From the NCBI GenBank assembly GCA_903889845.1, contig CAISZB010000181.1, positions 1 through 8,442 on the forward strand: a DNA stretch of 8,442 nt. Direction: 5' to 3'. Of this stretch, positions 1 through 7,528 are shown piece after piece. The notes under the pieces are model-generated. The model did not search any database. It had not been told where the DNA came from and saw only the letters and a list, made by a program, of their open reading frames with translations. The stretch is from an uncultured Verrucomicrobium sp. Lineage in GTDB: Bacteria > Verrucomicrobiota > Verrucomicrobiia > Methylacidiphilales > GAS474. The translations under genes and the position numbers were made by a program. Positions within the stretch are counted from its first letter, which is position 1. Every line of letters starts with the position of its first letter.

Positions 1-132
1 GACCGTCATGAGCTTGAGGCCGCCGGTCTGCTCGCCCGCGCCTTCGGAGTCGGAGAGACCGGCCTGACCGCCCTCCGTGTTGAAGCGGAAGCGGCTCACG
101 CGAGCCGCCATGCCTTGGATTACGTTTTTCAT
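1..132 (-). CDS. N-terminus of unidentified dcw-cluster gene, possibly ftsW (partial)
   Basis: An open frame of 44 codons starts at an ATG (130-132) and runs off the left edge of the window. A purine-rich Shine-Dalgarno-like AAAGGAAC lies about 10 bases upstream. It begins MKNVIQGMAARVSRFRF, followed by a polar Gly/Glu/Ser-rich stretch (residues 20-38), then GGLKLMTV at residues 37-44, which could be the entry to a first membrane helix. It follows mraY by 59 bases on the same strand, so it belongs to the operon. In other dcw clusters murD or ftsW follows mraY. The first 44 residues show no Rossmann-type glycine motif as MurD normally has near its start, whereas a short polar cytoplasmic tail before a helix would fit FtsW. 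That assignment is inference only; the visible part has no diagnostic motif. Confidence 0.7.
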   Translation of the reverse strand, partial: MKNVIQGMAARVSRFRFNTEGGQAGLSDSEGAGEQTGGLKLMTV

Positions 133-191
133 GGTTGCTTGTTCCTTTTGTTGTTGGGTTGGTTGCTGCGTTGCTTGGGGATGAAAGTGGG
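133..191 (-). other. A/C-rich unstructured intercistronic leader
   Basis: The 59 bases between the mraY stop and the next start read, on the minus strand, as a run of CAA/CAAC units with AAGCAAC occurring twice, then AAAGGAAC just before the ATG. It is the longest gap downstream of rsmH in the window. It is almost free of possible base pairing, and there is no terminator-like hairpin, so transcription should continue into the next gene. An unpaired A/C-rich leader could help ribosome loading; this is inference. Confidence 0.45.
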
Positions 192-1292
192 TTACCGAAG
201 TTTCAGACTGGAGAGCGCCAGGAGGGCGCACAGGAGGCTCATGATCCAGAAGCGGATCGTGACCTGGGACTCGGCCCAGCCCTTGAGCTCGAAGTGATGA
301 TGGATCGGCGACATGGCGAAGACCCGCCGCCCCGTCATCTTGAAGAACGAAACCTGGATGATGACGGAGAGCGCCTCAACGACGAAGACGCCGCCCGCCA
401 GGACGAGGAGCAGCTCCTGTCCGACGCAGATGGCAACGACGCCCAGCGCCCCGCCGATGGCCAGGGAGCCGGTATCCCCCATGAAGACGCGGGCCGGGTG
501 GCAATTGTACCAAAGAAAACCGAGCGTCGCGCCGAGGAGGGCCGCGCAGAAGATCGCCAGTTCCCCGGCGTGGGGGACGTAGGGCATGAAGAGGTAGGCC
601 GCCATCTTCACGTTCCCGACCACGTAGGCGAAGATCGCATAGACCAGCGCCACCGTGATCGTGCATCCCCCGGCCAATCCGTCGAGACCGTCGGTGAGGT
701 TGACCGCGTTCGAGGCCCCCGTGACGACGAAGGCGAAAAAGAGAAGCGCCCACCAGCCGAGATCGACCGAGGCCGTGCGCAAGAAGGGGATCGACATCTC
801 CCGCGCCACCTGCCGATAGGTCGGATCGGCCAGGAGGATCGCCCCCACGGCCAGCCCCGTCGCGACCTGGGCGACGAGCTTCAGCCGCCCGGGAAGTCCG
901 GCCGACTTCTTCTTGCTGACTTTCAGGTAATCGTCAAGGAACCCGATCCCGCCCAGGAAGAACATCGCCCCGAGGGAAATCCAGACCAGCTTCGCTTCCT
1001 CGAGGCGGACCCACAGGAGACAGCTCGCCGCCACCGCCAGCAGGATCAGCAATCCACCCATCGTCGGCGTCCCCTTCTTCCCGCTGTGGAGTTCGGCCAG
1101 CTTGTGGACCTCCTCCTTCTGGCGGAGCGGCTGCCCCATCTTCAGGCGGCGCAGGATCTCGATCAGCCACGGCCCGACGATCCAGCAGAAGACGAGGGAC
1201 GTCATCGCCGCCCCCACGATGCGGAACGTCACATAGTGGAAGACATTGAGGAGGGTGAACGCGTGATGAAAATGGTGGAGGTAGTAGAGCAT
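192..1292 (-). CDS. mraY: MraY, phospho-N-acetylmuramoyl-pentapeptide transferase
   Basis: This integral membrane enzyme transfers phospho-MurNAc-pentapeptide from UDP to undecaprenyl phosphate, giving lipid I on the cytoplasmic face of the inner membrane. The 366 residues match the family's usual length of about 360. Visible family motifs in order: GKKGTPTMGG at 71-80, the Asp-Asp pair D120-D121 in FLDDYLKV, NLTDGLDGLAGG at 198-209, FMGDTGS at 270-276 with D273, and the histidine triad H331-H333 in MSPIHHHFELKG. About ten hydrophobic segments are spread over the protein. The ATG at 1290-1292 lies 4 bases beyond the murF stop. There is no strong Shine-Dalgarno sequence, so translation is probably coupled to murF. 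All catalytic residues I can recognise are present, and the assignment is secure. Confidence 0.97.
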   Translation of the reverse strand: MLYYLHHFHHAFTLLNVFHYVTFRIVGAAMTSLVFCWIVGPWLIEILRRLKMGQPLRQKEEVHKLAELHSGKKGTPTMGGLLILLAVAASCLLWVRLEEAKLVWISLGAMFFLGGIGFLDDYLKVSKKKSAGLPGRLKLVAQVATGLAVGAILLADPTYRQVAREMSIPFLRTASVDLGWWALLFFAFVVTGASNAVNLTDGLDGLAGGCTITVALVYAIFAYVVGNVKMAAYLFMPYVPHAGELAIFCAALLGATLGFLWYNCHPARVFMGDTGSLAIGGALGVVAICVGQELLLVLAGGVFVVEALSVIIQVSFFKMTGRRVFAMSPIHHHFELKGWAESQVTIRFWIMSLLCALLALSSLKLR

Positions 1293-1296
1293 GGTC

Positions 1297-2706
1297 TTAG
1301 GAAGCGGGTTGCAGGGCGTTGTTCAGAACAGAGACAAGGCCTTCGAGTTTCAAAAAGCGGGACCCCTTCACCAGGAGCGTGTCGTCGGGACGAAGGCGCG
1401 GGGGAAGAATCTCGACCGCCTCGGCGGTGTCCCGGCACAGCAGGATCGAGGAGGCGGCGAACCCGGCCTCCTTCGCCCCCGCCTCAAGGTCGGCGGCATT
1501 CGGCCCGACGAAGACCAGCAGCCCGGCGCAGGCGACCGTCGCGGCGACTTGCCCCGTCTCCCGGTGGAGCCTCGGCGCATGCTCGCCCAGTTCCCCCATC
1601 GACCCCACCACCGCGACGCGGCGGGCAGGAGCGGGGAACTCGCGGAGTGCCGCCAGAGCGGAAGCCGTCGATTCCGGGTTCGCGTTGTAGCAATCGTTGA
1701 TGAGCCACCCGCCGCCCTTGCCGAGGGGGGAGACCTCCATCCGCTTCCCGGAGAGGCGGACGCCGGAGAGTCCCGCCGCAATCCCGGCGATCCCGATCCC
1801 GGCGGCCCCGCCGACGGCGGCGGCCAGGAGCGCGTTCGAAACCATGACGCGATTGAAGAGCGGGAGCGCCACGGAAGCGCGTCCCCCCGCGCCAACAAGA
1901 TCAAAGGCAAGGCCGCTCTCCGTCGTGACGACATTCTCCGCCTTCCAGGCGGCATCGCCCCCCTCCCCGACCCAAACCGTCTTTCCGTGATTCCGCGCGG
2001 CGCGCGCCCGGAGGCGCGGATCGCCGCCGGAGAGAACCGCGATCCCCGCCTCGCCCAGGGCGGCGACCAGATCGGTCTTCTCGTCGGCGATCGCCTCGCG
2101 GCTCCCCAGGTATTCGATGTGGGCCGAGCCGACGTTCGAGATCACCGCCACGTCGGGCGCCGCGATCGTCGCCAGCGCGGCGATCTCCCCACGGTGATTC
2201 ATCCCCATCTCGACGACGGCATACTCGGTCTCCGGCCCGATCCGCAGGAGGGTCAGCGGGACGCCGATGTGATTGTTCAGGTTCCCCTCCGTCGCCACGG
2301 TGCGGAAGCGCGTCGCGAGGACGGCGGCGATCATCTCCTTCGTGCTCGTCTTGCCGCTGCTCCCCGTCACCCCCACCACGCGGACCGGGAAGCTCCGCCG
2401 GTAGGCGGCGGCGAGCTGCTGGAGCGCGGCCAACGTGTCCGGCACCAGGATCAGGCCGAACCCGGGCGGAAGCGGCTCCTGCGGTTTCCGGCAAATCAGC
2501 GCCGCAACCGCCCCGGCCTCCGCCGCAGGGGCCAGGAAGGAATGCCCATCGAACCGCTCCCCGACGAGAGCGACGAAGAGATCCCCGGCCGCCAGCGTCC
2601 GGGTATCGGTGTGGACACGGGTGACCACCGTTTCCGGCGAGCCTAATCCCGACAGGAGCACGCCCCCGGCCATCGCGGCCAGTTCGTCGAGGCGCATTGG
2701 CTTCAT
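1297..2706 (-). CDS. murF: MurF, UDP-MurNAc-tripeptide--D-Ala-D-Ala ligase
   Basis: This cytoplasmic ATP-dependent ligase adds D-Ala-D-Ala to UDP-MurNAc-tripeptide, the last soluble step before MraY. It has 469 residues, normal for the family. The N-terminal domain (1-105) is followed by the central ATPase domain with P-loop GVTGSSGKTSTKE (112-124), NLNNHIGVPLTLL (142-154), EMGMNHRGEI (166-175) and the SNVGSAHIEYLGS region (190-202). The C-terminal domain has NDCYNANPES (337-346), VGSMGELGEHA (367-377) and VLVKGSR-type residues LLVKGSR (444-450). The SSGKTSTK form of the P-loop and the DCYNANP motif separate it from MurE. The ATG at 2704-2706 overlaps the murE stop by one base (TGATG) and is preceded by a strong GGAGGGG. 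A second ATG three codons in is too far from that site. Confidence 0.97.
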   Translation of the reverse strand: MKPMRLDELAAMAGGVLLSGLGSPETVVTRVHTDTRTLAAGDLFVALVGERFDGHSFLAPAAEAGAVAALICRKPQEPLPPGFGLILVPDTLAALQQLAAAYRRSFPVRVVGVTGSSGKTSTKEMIAAVLATRFRTVATEGNLNNHIGVPLTLLRIGPETEYAVVEMGMNHRGEIAALATIAAPDVAVISNVGSAHIEYLGSREAIADEKTDLVAALGEAGIAVLSGGDPRLRARAARNHGKTVWVGEGGDAAWKAENVVTTESGLAFDLVGAGGRASVALPLFNRVMVSNALLAAAVGGAAGIGIAGIAAGLSGVRLSGKRMEVSPLGKGGGWLINDCYNANPESTASALAALREFPAPARRVAVVGSMGELGEHAPRLHRETGQVAATVACAGLLVFVGPNAADLEAGAKEAGFAASSILLCRDTAEAVEILPPRLRPDDTLLVKGSRFLKLEGLVSVLNNALQPAS

Positions 2707-4202
2707 CAGGCCCCCCTCCTGCGGTCGGCCAGCAACCCAGCGACAATTTCCCGATCATCGAACGGCGCGTAGACCCCGAAGACCTCCTGGGTCGCCTCGT
2801 GCCCCTTCCCCGCGACGCAGACGATGTCCCCCGGCCCCGCCTCGGCGATTGCGAGCGCGATCGCTTCCCGCCGGTCCTCGATCCACCGGGCCGCCTGCGC
2901 GGGCTGCCCGGCAGGAACCCCTTCCTTCATATCGGCAAAAATCCCCGCGACGCTCTCGTTGCGCGGGTTGTCGGCGGTGAAATAGACCCGGTCGGCCAGT
3001 TCGATCGCGGCGGCGGCCATCTTCGGGCGCTTCGTCCGGTCGCGGTTCCCGCCGCAGCCGATGACCAGGGCCAGGCGGCGCGGGTTGAGATCGCGGAGCG
3101 TCCGCAGCGCCTTGCGCATCGCATCCTCGGTATGGGCGTAATCGACCACGACCGCCGGCTCCCCCTCCCCGCCGCCGAAGCGTTCCATCCGTCCCGGGAC
3201 GGCGGGCAGCCCCGCGAGGCCCTCCTCGCACCGCTCGAAGGGGAACCCGAGCGCGAGGACCGCGCCCAACGCCCCGAGGGCGTTGGCGACATTGAAGCGA
3301 CCGATCAGGGGTGTGCGCACCGCCTGCCGCCGATCGCCATAGACGAGGTCAAACTCCGTGCCGACGACCCCGGCGCGGACATTCTCCGCCCGCAGGTAGG
3401 CCGTACCGTTGCCCGAGGCGCTGAAACCGATGATCGCCTCGCTCGCCGGAAGGATCGAAATGAGGCGGCGCCCATAGGGGTCGTCGAGGTTGACGACTGC
3501 GGCACCCCGTCCCGGCGTCAGACGCCCGTAGAGCTTCTGCTTCGCCTTGAAGTAGGCCTCCATCGTCTGGTGATAGTCGAGGTGGTCCGGCGTCAGATTC
3601 GTGAAAATCGCCGCGTTGAAATCGATCCCCTCGACCCGCCCCTGGTCGAGGGCGTGGGAGGAAACCTCCATCGCCGCCGCTCGACATCCGGCCTGGCGCA
3701 TCTCGGCGAGAAGCTCCTGGAGGTCGGCCCCCTCCGGCGTCGTCCGCGAGGCGGGAAGGACGCGCCCGCCGAGATCGTAGCGAACCGTCCCCAGCATCCC
3801 GACCGGCGTGCCGGGATGGAGAAGGCGGAGAAGGTGCTGAACCGCGAAGGCCGTCGTCGTCTTCCCGTTCGTCCCCGTCACGCCGACGAGGGAGAGGGAC
3901 CGGGCGGGATACCCGTAGTAGGCCCCGGCCATCAACGCCAGGGCGCGGCGGGCGTCGGGCACCCGGACGAAGGAAGCCGTGGCAATCTCGTGATCGGTGC
4001 TCTCCAGCACCACGGCGGCCGCGCCGCGCTGGCAGGCATCATGGATGAACTGGTGCCCGTCAACCGCCGCCCCTTTCCACGCAAAGAAGACATCCCCCGG
4101 CTCGACCCGGCGCGAGTCGTAACGCAGGGCATGAATCTCCCGGTCGAGGCCCCCCTCGACGGAACATTGCGACAGCGCGGGGACGAGGTCGGCCAGCTTC
4201 AC
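2706..4202 (-). CDS. murE: MurE, UDP-MurNAc-L-Ala-D-Glu--meso-diaminopimelate ligase
   Basis: This cytoplasmic Mur ligase adds the third peptide residue to UDP-MurNAc-L-Ala-D-Glu. The protein has 498 residues, the usual size. The N-terminal UDP-binding domain (1-103) includes YDSRRVEPGDVF. The ATPase domain has P-loop GVTGTNGKTTT (107-117), TTPE (154-157), EVSSHAL (179-185), TNLTPDHLDYH (201-211) and a lysine-rich FKAKQKLY (218-225) that should hold the carbamylated lysine. The C-terminal domain carries VVDYAHTEDAM (352-362), GCGGNRDRTKRPKM (382-395) and DNPRNE (411-416). In this family DNPRxE marks meso-diaminopimelate specificity, as opposed to lysine. The start is GTG (4200-4202), overlapping the ftsI stop in a GTGA junction, with CGGAGGG about 7 bases upstream. 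mDAP use is inferred from the motif. Confidence 0.97.
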   Translation of the reverse strand: MKLADLVPALSQCSVEGGLDREIHALRYDSRRVEPGDVFFAWKGAAVDGHQFIHDACQRGAAAVVLESTDHEIATASFVRVPDARRALALMAGAYYGYPARSLSLVGVTGTNGKTTTAFAVQHLLRLLHPGTPVGMLGTVRYDLGGRVLPASRTTPEGADLQELLAEMRQAGCRAAAMEVSSHALDQGRVEGIDFNAAIFTNLTPDHLDYHQTMEAYFKAKQKLYGRLTPGRGAAVVNLDDPYGRRLISILPASEAIIGFSASGNGTAYLRAENVRAGVVGTEFDLVYGDRRQAVRTPLIGRFNVANALGALGAVLALGFPFERCEEGLAGLPAVPGRMERFGGGEGEPAVVVDYAHTEDAMRKALRTLRDLNPRRLALVIGCGGNRDRTKRPKMAAAAIELADRVYFTADNPRNESVAGIFADMKEGVPAGQPAQAARWIEDRREAIALAIAEAGPGDIVCVAGKGHEATQEVFGVYAPFDDREIVAGLLADRRRGA

Positions 4203-6166
4203 AGCGAAGCCCTCCGGGTTGGCTCTTCAGCCGACGCAGCCGCCGGAGCAGGGACCACCCCGGCGGCAGTCGACGGCGCGGGCGCAGGCGAGATCGGATC
4301 GGGCGTGTCGCTCTCGTTCGGGATACTCTCCCGGACCGCAGGCGCGGCATCCTGCGCCCCCTTGTTCTGAACCATCGCGGGCGCAGCCACGTCTGAGGGA
4401 ATCGTGACGTTGAGGACCTGGGAGATCTGCGTCGCCATGTCGGAGAAGGCGGGGGCCGAGACCTGCGCCCCGTAGATCGCCCCGTGCGGCTCGTCAACCA
4501 TCACGACCAGGACGAACTGCGGGTCCTCCGCCGGGACGAAGCCGATGAAGGAAGCCACATACTTCCCCGAGTTGTAGGTGCCGTTGACGAATTTCTGCGC
4601 CGTCCCTGTCTTGCCCGCCGCGTGGAGGGCGGGATTGATTTTCCCCTTCGCCGTGCCGTCGAGGACGACGGCGGAGAGCGCGCGGGAAACCTGCTTCGCC
4701 GTGTCGGCGGAGATCACGCTGCGGAGGACCGTCGGCGGGAAGTATTGGACCACGCGCCCGTTCGAGTCGGTCACCTGCTCGACGAGGCGCGGCTTCACCA
4801 GGCTGCCCCGGTTCGCGATCACCGACATCGCCACGGCCATCTGCAACGGCGTCGCGGAGACCTCCTGGCCGATCGGCACCCGCGTCGGGGAAAGGTTCGA
4901 CCACAGGGAGACCGGGCGGAGCGTCCCCGCCGATTCCCCCTGCCCGGGCAGGACCCCCGTCTGCCGCCCGAAGCCGAACCGGCGCGCATAGTCATAGAGG
5001 CGGTCCTTCCCCAGCTCCAGGCCCAGCTTCGCGAAGCCGATATTGCTCGACCGCGCCAGCACCTCCGTGAGGGAGAGCATCCCGCTCGGCTCATCGTCGT
5101 GGAGCCACTTGTCGGCGTAGAAAAAGCGGCCGTTCTCGCAGAAAATCTTCGAGTCGAGGGTCATCATCCCCTCGTTGAGGATGCCGGAGAGGGTGACGAT
5201 CTTGAACGTCGAGCCCGGCTCCACCATGTCGGTCAAGCACCGGTTGCGGAAGGCGGCCATCGGGACACCGCGCCGGTTGTTCGGGTCGTACGTCGGGCGG
5301 TTCGAGAGGGCCAGGATGTCCCCCGTCTGCGGGCGCATCACGATCGCGTAGGCGGCGGAGGGGTGATACTTCTTGTCGATCTTGTCGAGGCCGTCCTCGA
5401 CGATGTTCTGCACGGCCAGGTCGAGGGTCAGCATCACGCTCGACCCGTCGACCGGCTGCTGGTCCCGCCCCCGGTAGCCCGTGATCTCCCGGCCCCGGGC
5501 GTCGCGCTCGATCCACTGCTCGCCGGAGACGCCCCGCAGTACGGGGTCCATCGCCCGCTCCACTCCGGCCACGCCCCTGCTCTCGTTGTCGAGGAAGCCG
5601 ACAAGGTGGCTCGCGTAGGTGCCGTTCGGGTAGGAGCGGAGGTAGTGATCCTCGAAGATCAGGAAGCGGTCTGGCTGCGGCAGGTCCTTCCTCGGGGCGG
5701 CCTTGGCCTGGGTTTGTGATTGGGCTTGGGCCAGGGCCAGTTGCGTCTTCCGCCACTCCGTCCGCTTCGCCATCTCGAAGTTCTTCAGGTCGGCCATCTG
5801 GTCCTCGGTCACGTCGGTGACCAGGCACTGGTAGCGCTTCTCCGGCACGAAGCGGGCCGAGATCGATCCGGGCGCGAGCTTCAGGAGACGCTCCATCTCG
5901 GGCAGCGTCTTCTCCGGCTCCAGCAGGTTCTTCCCGTCGGCACAGACGTTGTGCAGGACCTGCGTCTGGGCCAGCGTCTGACCCTGCGCGTCGAGGATCA
6001 GGCCGCGCCGGGCGGGCAGCACGATCCGGTCGCAATGCTTCTCCACCGCCAGCCGCCAGTACTTCTCATGGTCGACGAGCTGGATCTGCACCAGCCGCCA
6101 CGAGATGACGGTGAAGCCGAAGGCAAGGCAAACGAAGAGGAAAAGCGCCCGCCCCCGCAGCGTCAT
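4199..6166 (-). CDS. ftsI: FtsI-type class B penicillin-binding protein, septal transpeptidase
   Basis: This protein cross-links septal peptidoglycan in the periplasm as the FtsW partner in the divisome. The 655 residues show a short cytoplasmic start, one membrane anchor (about 7-28), the class B PBP dimerisation region with PARRGLILDAQG (51-62), and a C-terminal transpeptidase domain. The active-site motifs are intact: STFK with nucleophile S319 and K322, SSN at 373-375, and KTGT at 519-522. No PASTA repeats are seen. Unusual parts are a Gln/Ala-rich stretch (143-158) inside the pedestal domain and a Pro/Ala/Ser-rich tail of about 65 residues (591-655). The start is the ATG at 6164-6166, in an ATGA overlap with ftsL and behind GGAGGGG; the same frame is open upstream to 6478, but that part only shadows ftsL. 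FtsI/PBP3 rather than SpoVD is favoured by context. Confidence 0.95.
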   Translation of the reverse strand: MTLRGRALFLFVCLAFGFTVISWRLVQIQLVDHEKYWRLAVEKHCDRIVLPARRGLILDAQGQTLAQTQVLHNVCADGKNLLEPEKTLPEMERLLKLAPGSISARFVPEKRYQCLVTDVTEDQMADLKNFEMAKRTEWRKTQLALAQAQSQTQAKAAPRKDLPQPDRFLIFEDHYLRSYPNGTYASHLVGFLDNESRGVAGVERAMDPVLRGVSGEQWIERDARGREITGYRGRDQQPVDGSSVMLTLDLAVQNIVEDGLDKIDKKYHPSAAYAIVMRPQTGDILALSNRPTYDPNNRRGVPMAAFRNRCLTDMVEPGSTFKIVTLSGILNEGMMTLDSKIFCENGRFFYADKWLHDDEPSGMLSLTEVLARSSNIGFAKLGLELGKDRLYDYARRFGFGRQTGVLPGQGESAGTLRPVSLWSNLSPTRVPIGQEVSATPLQMAVAMSVIANRGSLVKPRLVEQVTDSNGRVVQYFPPTVLRSVISADTAKQVSRALSAVVLDGTAKGKINPALHAAGKTGTAQKFVNGTYNSGKYVASFIGFVPAEDPQFVLVVMVDEPHGAIYGAQVSAPAFSDMATQISQVLNVTIPSDVAAPAMVQNKGAQDAAPAVRESIPNESDTPDPISPAPAPSTAAGVVPAPAAASAEEPTRRASL

Positions 6167-6534
6167 GGCAGCCCCCCTCCGGGATTCTGGCCGCTGTTCC
6201 GAGCGATCGAGGTGATCGGCACACGCCCGTTCTCCATCTGCACCACCTTCAATTCCCCGATGCGGACCATGCCGCTGTTCATCGCCGTCAGGCGGCGGCG
6301 CAGCTCGTCGTAGGAGGAGAGGCGGTCGATATTGTACTGCATCTGCTGATTCCGCTTCTTCCAGCTCCGCAGATCGGTCTCCTGGTTGCGGACCTCCGTC
6401 GCCAGGCGCATCACCTCGTTCTTCTCGTAGACGTAGCTCCCGCCGAAGAGGCTGAGGGCGAGGCCGACGACGACCCATTTCAGGACCGCGGCCAGTTGGA
6501 GCGAGTGGACTTCCTTGACGCGATTGCGGCTCAT
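6163..6534 (-). CDS. ftsL: FtsL-like cell division protein
   Basis: This small bitopic membrane protein of 123 residues lies in the position of ftsL, between rsmH and ftsI. It has a basic cytoplasmic start (MSRNRVKEVH), one membrane helix at about 17-36 (AAVLKWVVVGLALSLFGGSY), and a periplasmic part rich in charged and polar heptad-like residues (38-85) that should form a coiled coil, then a short tail ending in GQNPGGGLP. FtsL sequences diverge widely, so the call rests on topology, size and location, not on residue identity. In known divisomes FtsL pairs with FtsB and helps to activate FtsWI. The ATG at 6532-6534 overlaps the rsmH stop (ATGA) and follows AGGAGA by 5 bases. A frame open to 7218 upstream is an out-of-frame shadow of rsmH. 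Confidence 0.85.
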   Translation of the reverse strand: MSRNRVKEVHSLQLAAVLKWVVVGLALSLFGGSYVYEKNEVMRLATEVRNQETDLRSWKKRNQQMQYNIDRLSSYDELRRRLTAMNSGMVRIGELKVVQMENGRVPITSIARNSGQNPGGGLP

Positions 6535-7469
6535 AAATTCTCCTGGGTTCCCGTCTTCCACGCCAGCCGGAGGCGGGCGCTGCGGGCGCGCGGGTTGGCG
6601 GCGGTCTCCGCGTCGTCGGGCAACACCCGCTCCACGCGATCGAAACAAAAATCGGGATTCACCGCCTCGGGCGCAAAGGAAGGCGTCTCCAGCGTCCGGC
6701 GCGAGCGGTCCCGCAGATAATGCTTCACGATCCGGTCCTCGCCGGAATGGAACGAGATCACCGCCAGCACCCCGCCCGGGCGAAGCAGCGCCGTCGCGGC
6801 GGGCAGCGCCTCCTCCAGCGCCTCCACCTCCCGGTTCACCGCCATGCGCAGGGCCTGGAAAATCTGGGTCGCCGGATGGATCTTCTCCCCCCGGCGGCGC
6901 GGCGACGCGGCGGCCACCACCTCGGCCAGATCCGTCGTCGTCTCGATGGGCCGGGATTCGCGACGACGGACAATCGCCTTCGCAATCCGGCGGCTCTGCC
7001 GCTCCCCGCCCAGGTGATAGAACAGATCGGCCAGCGGTCCTTCCTCCATCCCGTTCACGATCGAAGCCGCCGTCGTCTCCTGCCGCTGATCCATCCGCAT
7101 GTCGAGCGGCGCCTCGTAACGGAAACTGAACCCCCGGGCCGGATCGTCGAACTGGGGAGAAGAGACACCGAGGTCGAAGAGAATGCCGTCGGCCGCCTCC
7201 CACCCCGCCTCCCCGCACCGCGCCGTCATCTCGGAAAAATCGCTACGCATGGCACACATCCGGTTGGGCCAGACCGCCTCCAACGCGGCGGCGGCGGCGA
7301 TCGCTTCCGCATCCCGGTCGAAGGCCAGCACCGAGCAGCCCCGCTCCAGCAACGCCGCCGTGTGGCCGCCCCGCCCGAAGGTCGCGTCGATCCAGCGCGC
7401 GCCGGACTGCGGTTCCGCGTGTCGCAGAAACGCCTCCAACAGCACCGGAGCATGGGAAAAAGCGGACAT
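6531..7469 (-). CDS. rsmH: RsmH (MraW), 16S rRNA C1402 N4-methyltransferase
   Basis: This SAM-dependent methyltransferase modifies cytosine 1402 (E. coli numbering) of 16S rRNA at N4, in the decoding centre. From the ATG at 7467-7469 it has 312 residues, typical of the family. Motifs in order: SHAPVLLEAFL (5-15), the SAM-binding DATFGRGGHT, FDRDAEA, ILFDLGVSSPQFD, RGFSF followed by PLDMRMD, IHPATQIFQALRMAVNRE, and VISFHSGEDRIVKH, ending with NPRARSARLRLAWK. The FHSGEDR form has Gly where most relatives I recall have Leu. A TTG two codons upstream (7473-7475) is an alternative start. Neither start has a purine-rich Shine-Dalgarno sequence: the bases just upstream are pyrimidine-rich. It lies about 60 bases downstream of mraZ and overlaps ftsL by 4 bases. 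Confidence 0.96.
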   Translation of the reverse strand: MSAFSHAPVLLEAFLRHAEPQSGARWIDATFGRGGHTAALLERGCSVLAFDRDAEAIAAAAALEAVWPNRMCAMRSDFSEMTARCGEAGWEAADGILFDLGVSSPQFDDPARGFSFRYEAPLDMRMDQRQETTAASIVNGMEEGPLADLFYHLGGERQSRRIAKAIVRRRESRPIETTTDLAEVVAAASPRRRGEKIHPATQIFQALRMAVNREVEALEEALPAATALLRPGGVLAVISFHSGEDRIVKHYLRDRSRRTLETPSFAPEAVNPDFCFDRVERVLPDDAETAANPRARSARLRLAWKTGTQENL

Positions 7470-7505
7470 AGTCAAAGAAGGAAAGCGCCATGAATGCGAT
7501 GTCGT

Positions 7506-7526
7506 GGCCCGACGCCGTCGGGTCCC
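7506..7526 (-). promoter_or_regulatory. Intercistronic hairpin between mraZ and rsmH
   Basis: On the minus strand CCCGAC and GTCGGG (7522-7517 and 7513-7508) form a perfect 6-bp stem with a 3-base loop. Two more G-C pairs follow if one A is bulged. It begins a few bases after the mraZ stop. No T-run follows, so it does not look like an intrinsic terminator. An RNA stability or processing element between mraZ and rsmH is possible, but chance pairing in GC-rich sequence is also possible. Confidence 0.35.
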
Positions 7527-7528
7527 GG

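Noticed and set aside
135..1700. Long plus-strand frame of 521 codons opposite mraY and murF
   Set aside because: It lies antisense to two conserved genes, is very rich in Arg, Pro, Asp and Glu, and has no motif. It is the usual antisense shadow in GC-rich coding DNA.
1291..5719. Plus-strand frames of 411 to 557 codons opposite murF, murE and ftsI
   Set aside because: They have shadow composition and no recognisable domain, while the minus-strand genes carry complete family motifs.
6167..6478. N-terminal extension of the ftsI frame
   Set aside because: The extra residues are the out-of-frame reading of ftsL. The ATG at 6166 has a strong ribosome binding site and starts the standard membrane anchor.
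6535..7218. N-terminal extension of the ftsL frame
   Set aside because: It is the out-of-frame reading of rsmH, rich in Gly and Arg. The ATG at 6534 has AGGAGA and the expected FtsL topology.
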